Shown here piece by piece: positions 37,002 through 64,000 of a stretch of DNA of 64,000 bases (positions within the stretch are counted from its first letter, which is position 1; each line of letters starts with the position of its first letter). The notes beneath the pieces are model-generated. The model was not told the origin of the DNA, did no database searches, and saw only the letters and a list, made by a program, of their open reading frames with translations. The DNA is from Amia ocellicauda (lineage: Eukaryota > Chordata > Actinopteri > Amiiformes > Amiidae). A program made the position numbers and the translations under genes. The stretch is taken from positions 20,951,823 to 21,015,822 of the forward strand of contig NC_089867.1 of NCBI RefSeq assembly GCF_036373705.1, read 5' to 3'.

Positions 37002-40000
37002 CCAGATGCATTTATATAAGAAGCACTTGGTGTTAAAGGAGTAATTGAAGCAGCTGTATCACGCAATATATTTGCATGTGCAGCGAGAGTTGTTTTAATA
37101 CATTTAGCTTCAGAAAAGTCCGCTCTAAGCAGCAGGGAAGCGAACAATTACCCAGTGTATAAATATTTATAAAATGATTGTGTAACAGACGTATATTAGC
37201 CCATTGCACTGCCGATAGGCCCGTTGTGAGAACGGTTTACAGGGCTCTGTGTCCTTCCCATGTGGGAAATAATGTGCATGGACACACTAGCAAATGCATC
37301 AAGTGCCTGATTAAATAACCAGAGAGGTGCACGAGATCAGCTACTCCTTTAATACACAGCGCTGAGAGGGGCCGTGCAGGACATCGGTGTGCCAACACGG
37401 CAAGATGTGAGAAATCAGTGACAAGTAGGGAGAAGCAGCCGAGTCAAAGGAGAATCATGGAAAGACAGCAGTGGAAGCACTTTTTACACAAAGTTTCAAA
37501 TTTGAAAGTAATACAAAAAAAATAAATTAAAACAAAAATCCCCAAAGCACTGAATCCCATGTATTAAAAAGCTGCATCAGAAGAAGAGTAAACTTGACCC
37601 ACACCATTAATGCCACCAATTACAGCCCAAAACACTTTAATCATGTGGTCCAAATCCAAATCAACTGTATTAAAGCATGGCACTAATAAAGCCTCTAAAT
37701 AAAAAATAAAATAAAGTATGCGCATAAAACATACAATTCCCATTCTTAGGAACTCAGATTTGATCCAATGGACATTAGATGATGTCATATTACAAAGGCT
37801 ACGTGTTTTGTTGTTGTTGTTCCGATGTTCAATTTAGTGTGACCACATTTATCTCCCATTCTTATTCTATCTTCACAGACACAATCCCGAAAAAGACCCC
37901 CACCTACGGCACAGTTTAACAGTGAAGATACTCCTCCACTGCTGCGCTAAATTATCCAATATCCCAGAGGAGGAGGCTTTTCAAAGGCTGACAATTTAAG
38001 AAAGAGATCTTGAATAGTAGAAAAACAGAGGTGGGGGGGAACATATTTTAAAACCAGCACTGCATCCTTAAAATGTTCTGCTTATTTGCTTGTACAGAAG
38101 AAGGCAGGAAAGGCAAGCTCTGCACAGCAACCATTTAACTCCCAAAAAAGCTCTCCAAAAAGTTACTAGAGTCAGCGGAGGGGGGAAAAAAAGCAGACAG
38201 AGCAAAGGTAAGTGGTGGAAGTGGGAGTGAAGGCAGGAGTAAAGGGGAAAGAAAAACTTGCCACCACAAAAAAATAAAATAAAGCAACAACCCCTGAACA
38301 GGGTCCACACCATTTCTATACCTTGCTTCTGAAGAGCGGCTTAGCGCCTGGTCCACAGTACTCGTTGTAGATGAGTTTGAACAGAAAGAGGTGGAAGAGG
38401 GTGATGAGCGAAGCCACGCTGAACCAGAACAGGAAGGGCAGCCCGGGGTACTGTTTAGCCATGTGATCCTCGTGAGCCAGGATGGCCTTGAGGTGCAAGG
38501 TGTGCCGCAGGTCCTGCAGGTGGGTGAGGTCAGTGGAGATGTACAGCAGAGGGGTGATGGGCTGGGTCACCATCACGGGGAAGGTGTGCCCTTTGACTTC
38601 GGATGTCAGCTCCACCGGCTCGTTCATGCAGCCGGCCTCGCAGGCGTACAGCTTGACCGGCTTCTCCTGGGGCTTCACTGACACATGCAGGAAGGGCTTG
38701 CCCTCGCCGTCCAGCAGCACGGCCAGGTTGATCTGGTCCTTGTTGTAGTGGATGCCCCGCAGGGAGTAGCTGTTGTGGAGCACGTCGGGGTCGGCCTGGA
38801 ACTGCAGGTGGTTCTCGGTGAACTGCAGCCCCCCGAAGCTCAGCACCATCCCCTGCATGACGCCGTGCACGCCGGCCGCCACCAGCGCCTTGCAGCCGCG
38901 CTTCTGCAGAGTCAGGTTCCAGAGCGTGACCAGCTGCAGGATCTGCCCCACGCTGCTGACGCGCGCCGGCCACAGGTTCTCGGCGTGCATGGTGGCGTGG
39001 CCGCTGAAGCAGTGGTCGGCGTAGTTCAGGCTGGACTCCAGTCTCTCGCGCTCCTCTGCCGTGATCCTCTTGTCCAGCAGGGGAGCCGTGGAGGTGGACA
39101 GGACGTAGTACAGCGTGGTGTTGACCGTGTCGCTCGAGGGCGTGTGGGAGTCCGTGATTTTCCTCATCTCCACCCCTGCAGGGGAAGAATAACAACAATA
39201 GAAGCGTCACTGTAGAACATAATAGAAACATAGTTTAATTCACATGAAAAACAAAATACATGTTTCCCAACAGATTGTAGGATTGAAAATAATAAAACAG
39301 GGATTTTGTTTCTAGTTCAGCTTTATTGAAAACTAACTTGATTTTCTTGTTAAACCTATCTGTAGCCCTACCCAAGCACATTTGAATAGATGTAAAATTA
39401 AGGGTATTACTACCTATTCTAGGCGTGTAATTAAAATACAATGGCTGTTTTACTCACACAGTAGCAATTAGTACTTTCTCATCTGGGACGGATGAGTTAA
39501 AGTATCATATTATTGCAAGTACTGAAATTCTGAATTAGTCTCCCGGTTCATGTGATTCTCATTTATGCATGTAATTGAAAGCACAATGTTAGTGGATTAG
39601 CTTGGGATGCTGGATGCTGCATTCACATTATTAGTATAAATATGTTCATATTTATATATACACACACACGTTAAAAAAACGGGTAAATCTACACACAACA
39701 GCATTACCTGATGTGAAGAGGTCAATCCAAGCCTGCTGATGATCCTGGTAGAGATCTTCTACACTGGTTCTCAGCAGTTCTCCCATCTCCTTCTTGGCTG
39801 CATCCCTCAGCCTGTTGAAGGTTTCTTCCAGCTTGGAGAGGTCCAAGGGTTCGGAGGTGTAGACCACCGACAGCACATTCTCAGCAAACTCTGATTTGGC
39901 AGCTACCTGGAGCCGGTTGCCCATCCTCTTCGTGGCCACCACCACCAGCACGATCTCGTTCTTCTCGGTCAGGACTCTTCCGGAAGAGAGCATGAAGTCC

Positions 40001-40659
40001 TTGTCATCCACCTTCTCCACGCTGGTCGAGAACTTGCTCCCGAAAGACGGGGACAAGGAAGAGACCTCAAAAGCCGCGGACCTGTCGGACGGGTTGGAGA
40101 TGTGGATCCTCTGCAGGTACACGTTGGGCCGGCTGCGGTGGGCGATGAACTCCTCCCTGACGGTCACACATTCCCGGGGCGTCGGGGAAGAGCCCATCAG
40201 GACGCAGCGCACGGAGAGCACAGAGCCCTTACGGAACCAGAGCATCACCGCCTGGGTTTCCGAGTGCATCACGGAGGGCTTGAGCCCCACCAGAGGGGGG
40301 TATTCGGTCAGGTGTATGGGGGCAGAGCCGGGCTGGGAGGAGGAGACCCAAAGTTTATTGGAATCGATGTCCACCAAGAAATGTCCATTCCCAACCACAG
40401 CAGGTACAACCATCTTACTTTGTGGGTCTATCATAACCCCTTCCCCTCTCTCAACCAGTGGTTTCCACCTCTGAATCTCCGTCTTCAAGCACTGCCCTGT
40501 CGCTCCCCCAGGCTCTGACCTGCTCAAGTACCGCAAGATGCCATCAGAGCTGAGATACCAGTAAATCATTAACAAGATGAGTAATCCAAGAAGGACCCTT
40601 CTGGCCCAGCTGCTGGACAGAAGTCCTGGCAGTCCCTTCAGTCTTTGCTGCAGCCACAT
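35771..40659 (-). CDS. KIAA2013: KIAA2013 orthologue, two-pass membrane protein
   Basis: Exon 1 (39708-40659) encodes 317 residues starting [14 protein letters not shown], with a membrane anchor ([17 protein letters not shown], about 20-36). Exon 2 begins at 39,175 after TTCCCCTGCAG and encodes a large lumenal region. It ends with a second membrane helix ([20 protein letters not shown]) and the short tail [19 protein letters not shown]. If exon 2 is read through, translation stops two codons later (V, stop at 38,316-38,318), giving 603 residues. AAG|GTATAG at that point also fits a donor (exon end 38,322). A small exon at 35,771-35,797 after TTTTGACCAG would then add VMTNSGDE, giving 610 residues. 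Position and strand between NPPB and PLOD1 match human. The molecular function is not established from sequence. Confidence 0.9.
36842..36948. repeat. (TA)n tract with adjoining (CATA)n
   Basis: About 27 TA units run to 36,897, followed by CA and CATA repeats and a short second TA tract. Confidence 0.95.
36951..36996. repeat. 46-bp perfect palindrome of (TG)n-AT-(CA)n
   Basis: A (TG)8 arm runs through TAATATATATATTA directly into the complementary (CA)n arm. All 23 pairs are complementary with no spacer; the CA repeat extends to 37,000. It lies in the presumed KIAA2013 intron 2. Confidence 0.95.
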
Positions 40660-43190
40660 TATTATTAGTATTATTATTAGATTTATGGATATGGAAAATA
40701 TGTCAGTCGAAATGTATTTGCTGTCCCCAGTTTTGTTTTAACAGTGACCCATTTTTATATTATTGTGACGCCTGCATCTACACTACTAGTATGTCGTCTA
40801 CATTGTTGTCCACTCTTACAACTCAGCAGCCGTTGGGTCTTAAATAGACATTGTGTTTGTATTGCGGACTCCTTCCGGGATTGAGACAGCAATGTGTTTT
40901 TAACATGTCCAAGGTGTTTAATTGCACGTCTCTACTGTAATTTTCCCTGTAGTCAACGTGCCTGACTCTCGTGTACTGGATTTAGTTATTTTATATTACA
41001 CAAATATCCAGAGCAATGAGATTTAAAACCTACCACAGCTCTTCATTGACTCTCTACGGCTGGGGTGCATTACACACAATCAGCAGAAACCTACGCATCG
41101 GAGCAAAAATAACTTCTGAAAGTTTCGATGGAAGTGCATGGGTAATTTCGTGCACAAACAAGCTGTGGAAATAAACGCTTCCCTCTTCCGTGTCGCTGTA
41201 CTAGTTTAATCACATTGTAATGCCCTGGTTTTGCGGTCGGTTTAAAGTATATATCAAACTGCACACGGATCTGTCTCAAGTCGATGTCTCAGTCAACAAT
41301 GCAAATACATCGCGAAACTAGAAACACAACCAAACACGACCTGTCACGTTGCGTCGGTGTTGGGCTAACGTCCGGGTGTCTGGTGTTTTTCAGCTTGTGT
41401 TGTTTTCCCGAGGTTTGGTTACATTTACTCGTCTGTTTTCCTCCCACTGTCAGTGTTTCGTCTTTTCTCCATTTGTCCAGCCGCTTCCTTCTCGCCCGAG
41501 TCCCTCTGACACTTCCCGAGCTGCTGCCGTAAACCGAGAGAAAACAACAACCGGCAGTGTCGCAAAGCGCGGCTGCTGGCTTATACAACCAATGCAAAAT
41601 TATCTTTGCATGAGGTTTTTGTTTTCAAATGGTCTTTCTTAAACGGGGGAGTAGTTTAAATTTGAAAATAAAGCAGACAGCAACAACAATGCTTCGTTTA
41701 ACATCTTATTTTCAGTGCATGTTTAGTTTCATTTTGGAAGACCACAATATCGCAGTGGTGGATATGGGTTTAATATTAGCGTTGTTCAGCTAATTATTAT
41801 CAGACTTTCATCGATTGACAAATAATTGTACATATCCTAGTTAAAACGATTAAATCAATGCAACTTGCCTGTACACGTTGTGATTTACCCAGCTGGGTAA
41901 TACAGTGGTCAATTCTCTCCACACATAACATTTTGCCTCTAAATAATGGAAGATTAGGTAACTGATTGAAAATACAAAACTACCATTTAGTGTTTAAAGA
42001 TATTTAACTGCATGTGACAGCAGTTTGTGTTTAATGGGTGTTTAATGGGTGATTGAATATGCAATATATAATATGGTTGTATGTAGATTAGTATCAGTGA
42101 TAGTTTGCAGTTTAGCATTATTTAGGGTAGTTAGGTATGGAAGGAGGTAGGAGGTATCTTAAAATATTTAAATATATCTGTAAACGTATTTAGTATGTCT
42201 TCAAATATTTAGAGCTATATTGACATTAATTCGAGATCTCTATAAATTAATTCAAATATATTTAAATGTAAAAGATACCTTCAAATTCACTTAAAAAATA
42301 TCTGCAATTAATTTAGACATATCTTTAAATCATTTGAAGATATCTGGAATATTTAGAGATATTTGCAAATTACGTCCTGTTCATTTAGAGATATCTGCAA
42401 ATCATTTCAAGATATCTAAATTATAACTTGGCTTGCCAAAAGTTACAATGTGATTGTATATAGCAGAAGGATAACTCCTTATGTGTAATCATACTTTACT
42501 TTCATACTTGTTCTAATGTTCAGAAACTGTTAATATTTCAGCAATATAATCTTAAATGTTGTGTGCATTTTAGAAGGTCTTAAGGCCTTCGTATTCAGTG
42601 CAAAATGTCCTTAAAACTAGTTATTTTTAGAAATGTTTGTCCTTGAATTGAAACATGGTAACAATTAGCAATAGATACCTGTAAGAAAAGCTATATGCAC
42701 TGCCATACATGTGAATGCTAGTCTGTGTAATCTTTTCTTTATTAAACTGATTCTGTGTCATTTTTAATCAGCTATAAATCAATCTTTTGGATGATATCAA
42801 ATATAAAGGAGTGCCACTTTATCTCATATTTAACATGGTAAACTTGCACTTGCACCATATTTTTAAGCCACATTTTAACATGTTTTTACTGTGGTCCAGC
42901 ACACTACTCTGAGAACATTATATGGACATTTACCATGGTACATTTTGCACAAATAAGAAAGATGGGTAATCAGTTTTCAGTTCAGTTCAGTTCAGTAATA
43001 ACAGTTGTGATTGTACATATCTTCCTAGTTGATGTCTTTTTTAAGAGTTTAGTAAAATGTTAAAATTACAATCTGGAAAATAATAAAAATTGGATTATAT
43101 TCGCCAGCTATTGTTCTAGATTATCCAACTGAAGGCAAGAACGTTTACACTCAAATTGTAACATTTCCCTTTTGTTCTAGATTATCCACA
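40660..43190. other. Divergent intergenic region between KIAA2013 and PLOD1
   Basis: The KIAA2013 side up to about 41,560 is richer in CpG (especially 41,330-41,560) and probably holds its promoter. The middle is AT-rich and carries the degenerate repeat at 42,150-42,425. The PLOD1 promoter lies just left of 43,200. No separate gene is recognised. Confidence 0.5.
42150..42425. repeat. Degenerate AT-rich tandem repeat with AGATATCT cores
   Basis: Units of roughly 30-45 bases containing AGATAT(C/T)TG followed by AAATCATTT(G/C)AAGATATCT recur with decreasing similarity to the left. AGATATCT is itself palindromic. It could be an old satellite or a palindromic DNA element. Confidence 0.6.
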
Positions 43191-43489
43191 AGAATGTTTA
43201 CACCCAGATTGTAACAGCTGTCCTTTTTGATGTACTTCGGGAAAGCCAACCCCTCTTTTTTGGAAGTCCAGAGGTTTATTACAGAGGTGGCTGCAGCTGC
43301 TGATTCGCAGGAGCCCTCGGTGATGTACAGAGGGGTGGAGAGGAGATCGGACTTTTAAAATCCCGCTGGGAAGGAAGCAGAAACTCGGACCAACACAACA
43401 CAACGCCGCGCCGAAAAGAGCAAGGAAACCAAATAGCGAAACGAGATTGCAAATAACTCAGGACAGGAGAGTATAGCACTAGTATAAAC

Positions 43490-60845
<17,356 letters not shown>

Positions 60846-62490
60846 ACACGAAATATGTTTTTAAATTTTTTGCTGTTGTTGTCGATTTTTATTTTTGTTA
60901 AAACATTTTAAGTGCTTTCTGTAAAAACAAACAAACGAAAACCAAATTAAGCCTTTACTACAAGTGTTCAACCAAAGAGATGAGGAGAGGGGAAAAAATG
61001 CTTGAATTTTGTTTGACCAAAATGATTCGTACATCTCAGACACAATCTACATTTAGAGGAAATGTAATCAATAAATTCTGTAGAAGATTGTTAGTCAAAG
61101 TTCTGCTGATATTATATCATTAAATTAAGCCTGGTTTGGACATTTCTTTTAAAATATATTAAATGGTAAGACTATGAACTATGAAAATGATTAGCTTTGC
61201 TTTTACATGGTACTGTAATTGTTTACAACCTTTAAGATTGTGATTTAATATTTAAAATCCAAATCTGTATGAAAAGTATAGAATTCAACTCTCCTGCCTC
61301 GTATACATGTCTGTAATATATATGTGTGTGTTAAATAGTTTTTACATATTTGCCTATTTATATAGGAGGAGAAAAGGCAGATCTTAAAATTTATTTTTTT
61401 GTAGAAATATTGTAGTGGTATTTTTCTCATTGTTTATCTTTTACTACAAATTTGATTTCATTTTAAAAGGGCCCAGGCTTGAGGAAATGTCAGCTTAAGG
61501 CTTTGATTTTTGCTGTATAACTTACATAAATCACATTTCTTCTAAATGGGGGAAGGGGGCAAGTATTTTTTCTCGGGCAAACTCGCACGTATTCATTTTT
61601 CATGTTGAAAATAAAATACTACCCCTCATTGATTGCGAACTGTGCAAATGCAATTGTATTTCTTTAACTAGATGTAAGATACTTTCCAAATCCCTGTTTT
61701 GATTAGAACACATAATTTATTTTTGGGGGGTCAAGCAATAATATTTATACCTCTTATCTCGAACATACCAGACCTATTCAATCACTGCCATATTATGAGG
61801 GTTATGTGGTATTTGGTATTGACTTTGTGTTTGTGTCTGCAACCTATCATTTAGCAAACTTTAAATAAACTCCTGGCCACACAACCACTAGAACAATTGG
61901 TCAGCTTGCTGCTGAAAAGAAGGAAAACAGATTTTAGGACTACTGAAGTGGTGTTAGTCTTGCAAATCGTGCAACTTGGTCAGTACGTGTCTCTTTTGTA
62001 CTTCAGGAGACATTATAAATCAAGTCTTTCAAATTATTTAAACAACTATTATGACAGCATCATTGTGTTAAGCATATCTTGGTAGTAACTGCAGTGTTTA
62101 TTACTGTACAGCAGCTATTTACATAATTGACACATTTCAGATGTTTGTGGAGAAACCATGTTTTTTGTTTTATTTTTTTGAAACAGAAATACAGTATTGA
62201 AATATACATTCAGAGGATTATGAAAATCATTGGCTTAAGGCATGTGTTTTAAAAACCTATACATTATAAATCAACAATTCTATGAGTGTTGTTTTGAACT
62301 TTGCTTCTTTAAAAAAAAAAAAAAGTAATTTGTGAAATAATTTGGCTGTTAAATTACTGTTTGCCTTGAGTTAAACCTTGAAAACAAAGTATGCAGGGAT
62401 GTTTATTATTATTTCATTATAAGTATTAAAAATGGTAGTAGGATATGTTGTAGACTCTTTATTCAAAATAAAATGTTTTTCCCCCCAGTA
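60846..62490 (+). other. PLOD1 3' UTR and PLOD1-MFN2 intergenic DNA
   Basis: The first AATAAA after the stop is at 61,070-61,075, about 225 bases on. Further AATAAA signals at about 61,608, 61,863 and 62,466 could give longer 3' UTRs. No other gene is recognised. Confidence 0.55.
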
Positions 62491-62559
62491 ATATGTGTCT
62501 TTATTTCACTCATTTATTTAACACATTTTGAATAATTCAATAGCATGAATAATTCAGTA

Positions 62560-63024
62560 AAGTGCTGCCCCTTACCAATATGGCGCCCCCTCCTGTCGCT
62601 CTAATGACGTTTTAGTTGATGCGTTCCTCTAGGCGGACGCATTCGATGACGTTCTCGGAAGTAATGGCGGTTCGAGAGAGGCATTGAAGGTGAATAAGGG
62701 GAGATGCCTGACAGCCTTTAACACTTTAACACTCAATGCGTGGTCTGTGTCTCTTACTCGAATACAAACTAGAAGCCGAACCATCGTAAGAGCCGACTCA
62801 GATCCCTGTTTCCTATGTAACAGATCAAACTCGGACCCGAGTCTCCTCACGCCCATCGCCTGCATTGAGAGAAGCCACAGACAGGCATTGCCACCCACAC
62901 CTCCAGAGACCAGGTTTACTGTGTGACGCCGCCAAGAAGAGGACAGACACAGTAAGTGGCAGTAAAAGTCCGTGTCTACCGCAGAGGCCAGCATGCGAGA
63001 CCTGTGATCCGCGTCCACCCCCAG
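62560..63024 (+). promoter_or_regulatory. mfn2: Probable MFN2 promoter and 5' non-coding exon
   Basis: After the AT-rich PLOD1 3' flank the sequence becomes CpG-richer. It contains AATATGGCGCCCCC and AATGGCGG (YY1-like) and two CRE-like sites (AATGACGT at about 62,603; GATGACGT at about 62,646). Good donors occur at ACACA|GTAAGT (about 62,951) and CCCAG|GTGAGC (about 63,024). No MFN2 coding exon is inside the window. The MFN2 assignment rests on conserved synteny with human, where MFN2 follows PLOD1 on the same strand. Confidence 0.4.
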
Positions 63025-63029
63025 GTGAG

Positions 63030-64000
63030 CCAAAACGAGCTAATATATCTGTGTATCTGAGATAGTGGTGATGTGATGTGTAATATGCCCAGCTAATCAA
63101 TATATATTCTAAATATGTAGCTTTATTAAGTGGGTAGGTTTCTGTCGATTAATTGCAAGTATGCAATGCTGTACCTATTGTAACGCTGACACTGTATTGG
63201 AAACGTGGGCCTTGCAGCCGGCACATGCGACCCTTTTTCCCGGTGTTTCCGCGGATGAAAGGGGGTGGCTTTGGGGAGTTGCAACAATAGCGAAAGGGAC
63301 CCCGACCGCTCCCAAAACTGTCCGCTTCAGAGATCTGATGTCCTGCTGTATAGGGGACAGTGATGACCCGGGCATCTACATCCCTTACTCTGTTGGGGAC
63401 ATGTGTATAATGATCTGTGCTCCGTAAACGTGCTTTTATGAGCCCAGGCTAGCGCCAGATGGGTCCATGCCAGGCGCATGTTCTCGATGCGCAGCTCTGC
63501 GGAATCCCAGCGATGCCATTGGTGAAGCGGCGCAGGTCTGCACAGATCTGCGGACGTCTGCGCTGCACGCCCAGTGGAACTTGATCGGGACGCACGCATA
63601 GTATGGACACCTGTGGTCAACTGCGCTTGCGCTTGAACTTTAGCTAAGGGGGCATGTAGGGCAATGGGTGCCGGAGAGTGACAGTGAAAGTAATATGTAT
63701 TTAATATCTTGCTTCTCAGTTTTAAAGTTCTCCATCACCTGACCGAGATATCTAGCTGCGCAGTATATTGTGGTGCAGATTATAATGTCGATTATTCGGA
63801 GGAGTTGATTGACTAATCCGTGCTGTATTGCGTCTGTAAAGATAATGTAAGTACTGATTCGTTCCATTGCTCCTAACATTTTCAAAATGATAATGCTGAA
63901 AGCACACTTGCTTTTGGTTTAGAAACATCTTGTGCCAAGTTTGTCTTAACCTGCTCTGTTTTTTTTATTTCTTAATGCATTGCTCAGTAGCATAATAGCA
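63030..64000. other. Presumed first intron of MFN2
   Basis: Open frames on both strands (for example 63,161-63,427) lack family similarity. The region is moderately GC-rich until about 63,650 and no exon is recognised. Confidence 0.3.

Noticed and set aside
38530-39231. Long overlapping open frames on both strands within KIAA2013 exon 2 (233 codons minus, 176 codons plus)
   Set aside because: They overlap the true KIAA2013 frame in a GC-rich exon with strong third-base G/C bias, which removes stops in other frames. They have no independent similarity or splice structure.
39896-40518. Plus-strand open frames of 192 and 138 codons across KIAA2013 exon 1
   Set aside because: They are antisense shadows of the recognised exon and show no family similarity.
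63161-63427. 88-codon plus-strand frame near the right edge
   Set aside because: It has no similarity to MFN2 or other families and overlaps a minus-strand frame in GC-rich DNA.

Overview
The window is vertebrate genomic DNA. Its genes have introns with GT/AG borders, its intergenic DNA is AT-rich with many (TA)n and (CA)n tracts, and its mobile elements (Tc1/mariner, hAT-like, a CR1/L2-like LINE tail) are typical of ray-finned fish. Gene order and strands match the human NPPA-NPPB-KIAA2013-PLOD1-MFN2 neighbourhood. Two natriuretic peptide genes, one resembling the fish-type ventricular peptide, together with a single PLOD1, suggest a ray-finned fish, perhaps a non-teleost or early-branching lineage. 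The species cannot be fixed from this window alone.

Layout. (1) Positions 1-4,050, minus strand: two tandem natriuretic peptide genes. The first is cut by the left edge and looks VNP/ANP-like; the second is complete and ends at the ring cysteine, as C-type peptides do. Each has a TATA box. (2) About 4.1-23.7 kb: no convincing protein gene. This stretch holds a LINE 3' fragment, a Tc1 end, an old direct duplication, microsatellites and several patches that read like conserved non-coding regulatory DNA, including a GATA/TEAD/MEIS cluster near 19.0-19.2 kb. (3) 23.7-31.9 kb, minus: an eight-exon, 738-residue membrane guanylate cyclase with two membrane passes, a helical, cysteine-rich, glycosylated ectodomain (NIT-like by architecture), no kinase-homology domain and all key catalytic residues. 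Human has no gene at this position. (4) 33.2-40.7 kb, minus: the KIAA2013 orthologue, probably with a tiny third coding exon and a long 3' UTR. (5) 43.2-61.1 kb, plus: PLOD1 (lysyl hydroxylase 1), complete, 19 exon positions. Exon 18, which carries two of the three iron ligands, is present in two tandem, equal-length, same-phase versions. Its introns carry a hAT-like element with a nested Tc1/DD36E copy that has an intact 346-codon transposase, a short Tc1-like element, and a possible solo LTR. (6) 62.5-64 kb: a promoter and probable 5' non-coding exon of MFN2.

The most unusual findings are the duplicated catalytic exon of PLOD1 and the orphan two-pass guanylate cyclase next to the natriuretic peptide genes. 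Natriuretic peptides signal through other membrane guanylate cyclases (NPR1/NPR2), but this cyclase lacks their ligand-binding domain, so the neighbourhood does not by itself show a ligand-receptor pair. PLOD1 hydroxylates collagen lysines in the ER; KIAA2013 is a two-pass membrane protein of unclear role. Exon borders were placed by hand from splice consensus, reading frame and family similarity; no alignment or expression data were available.
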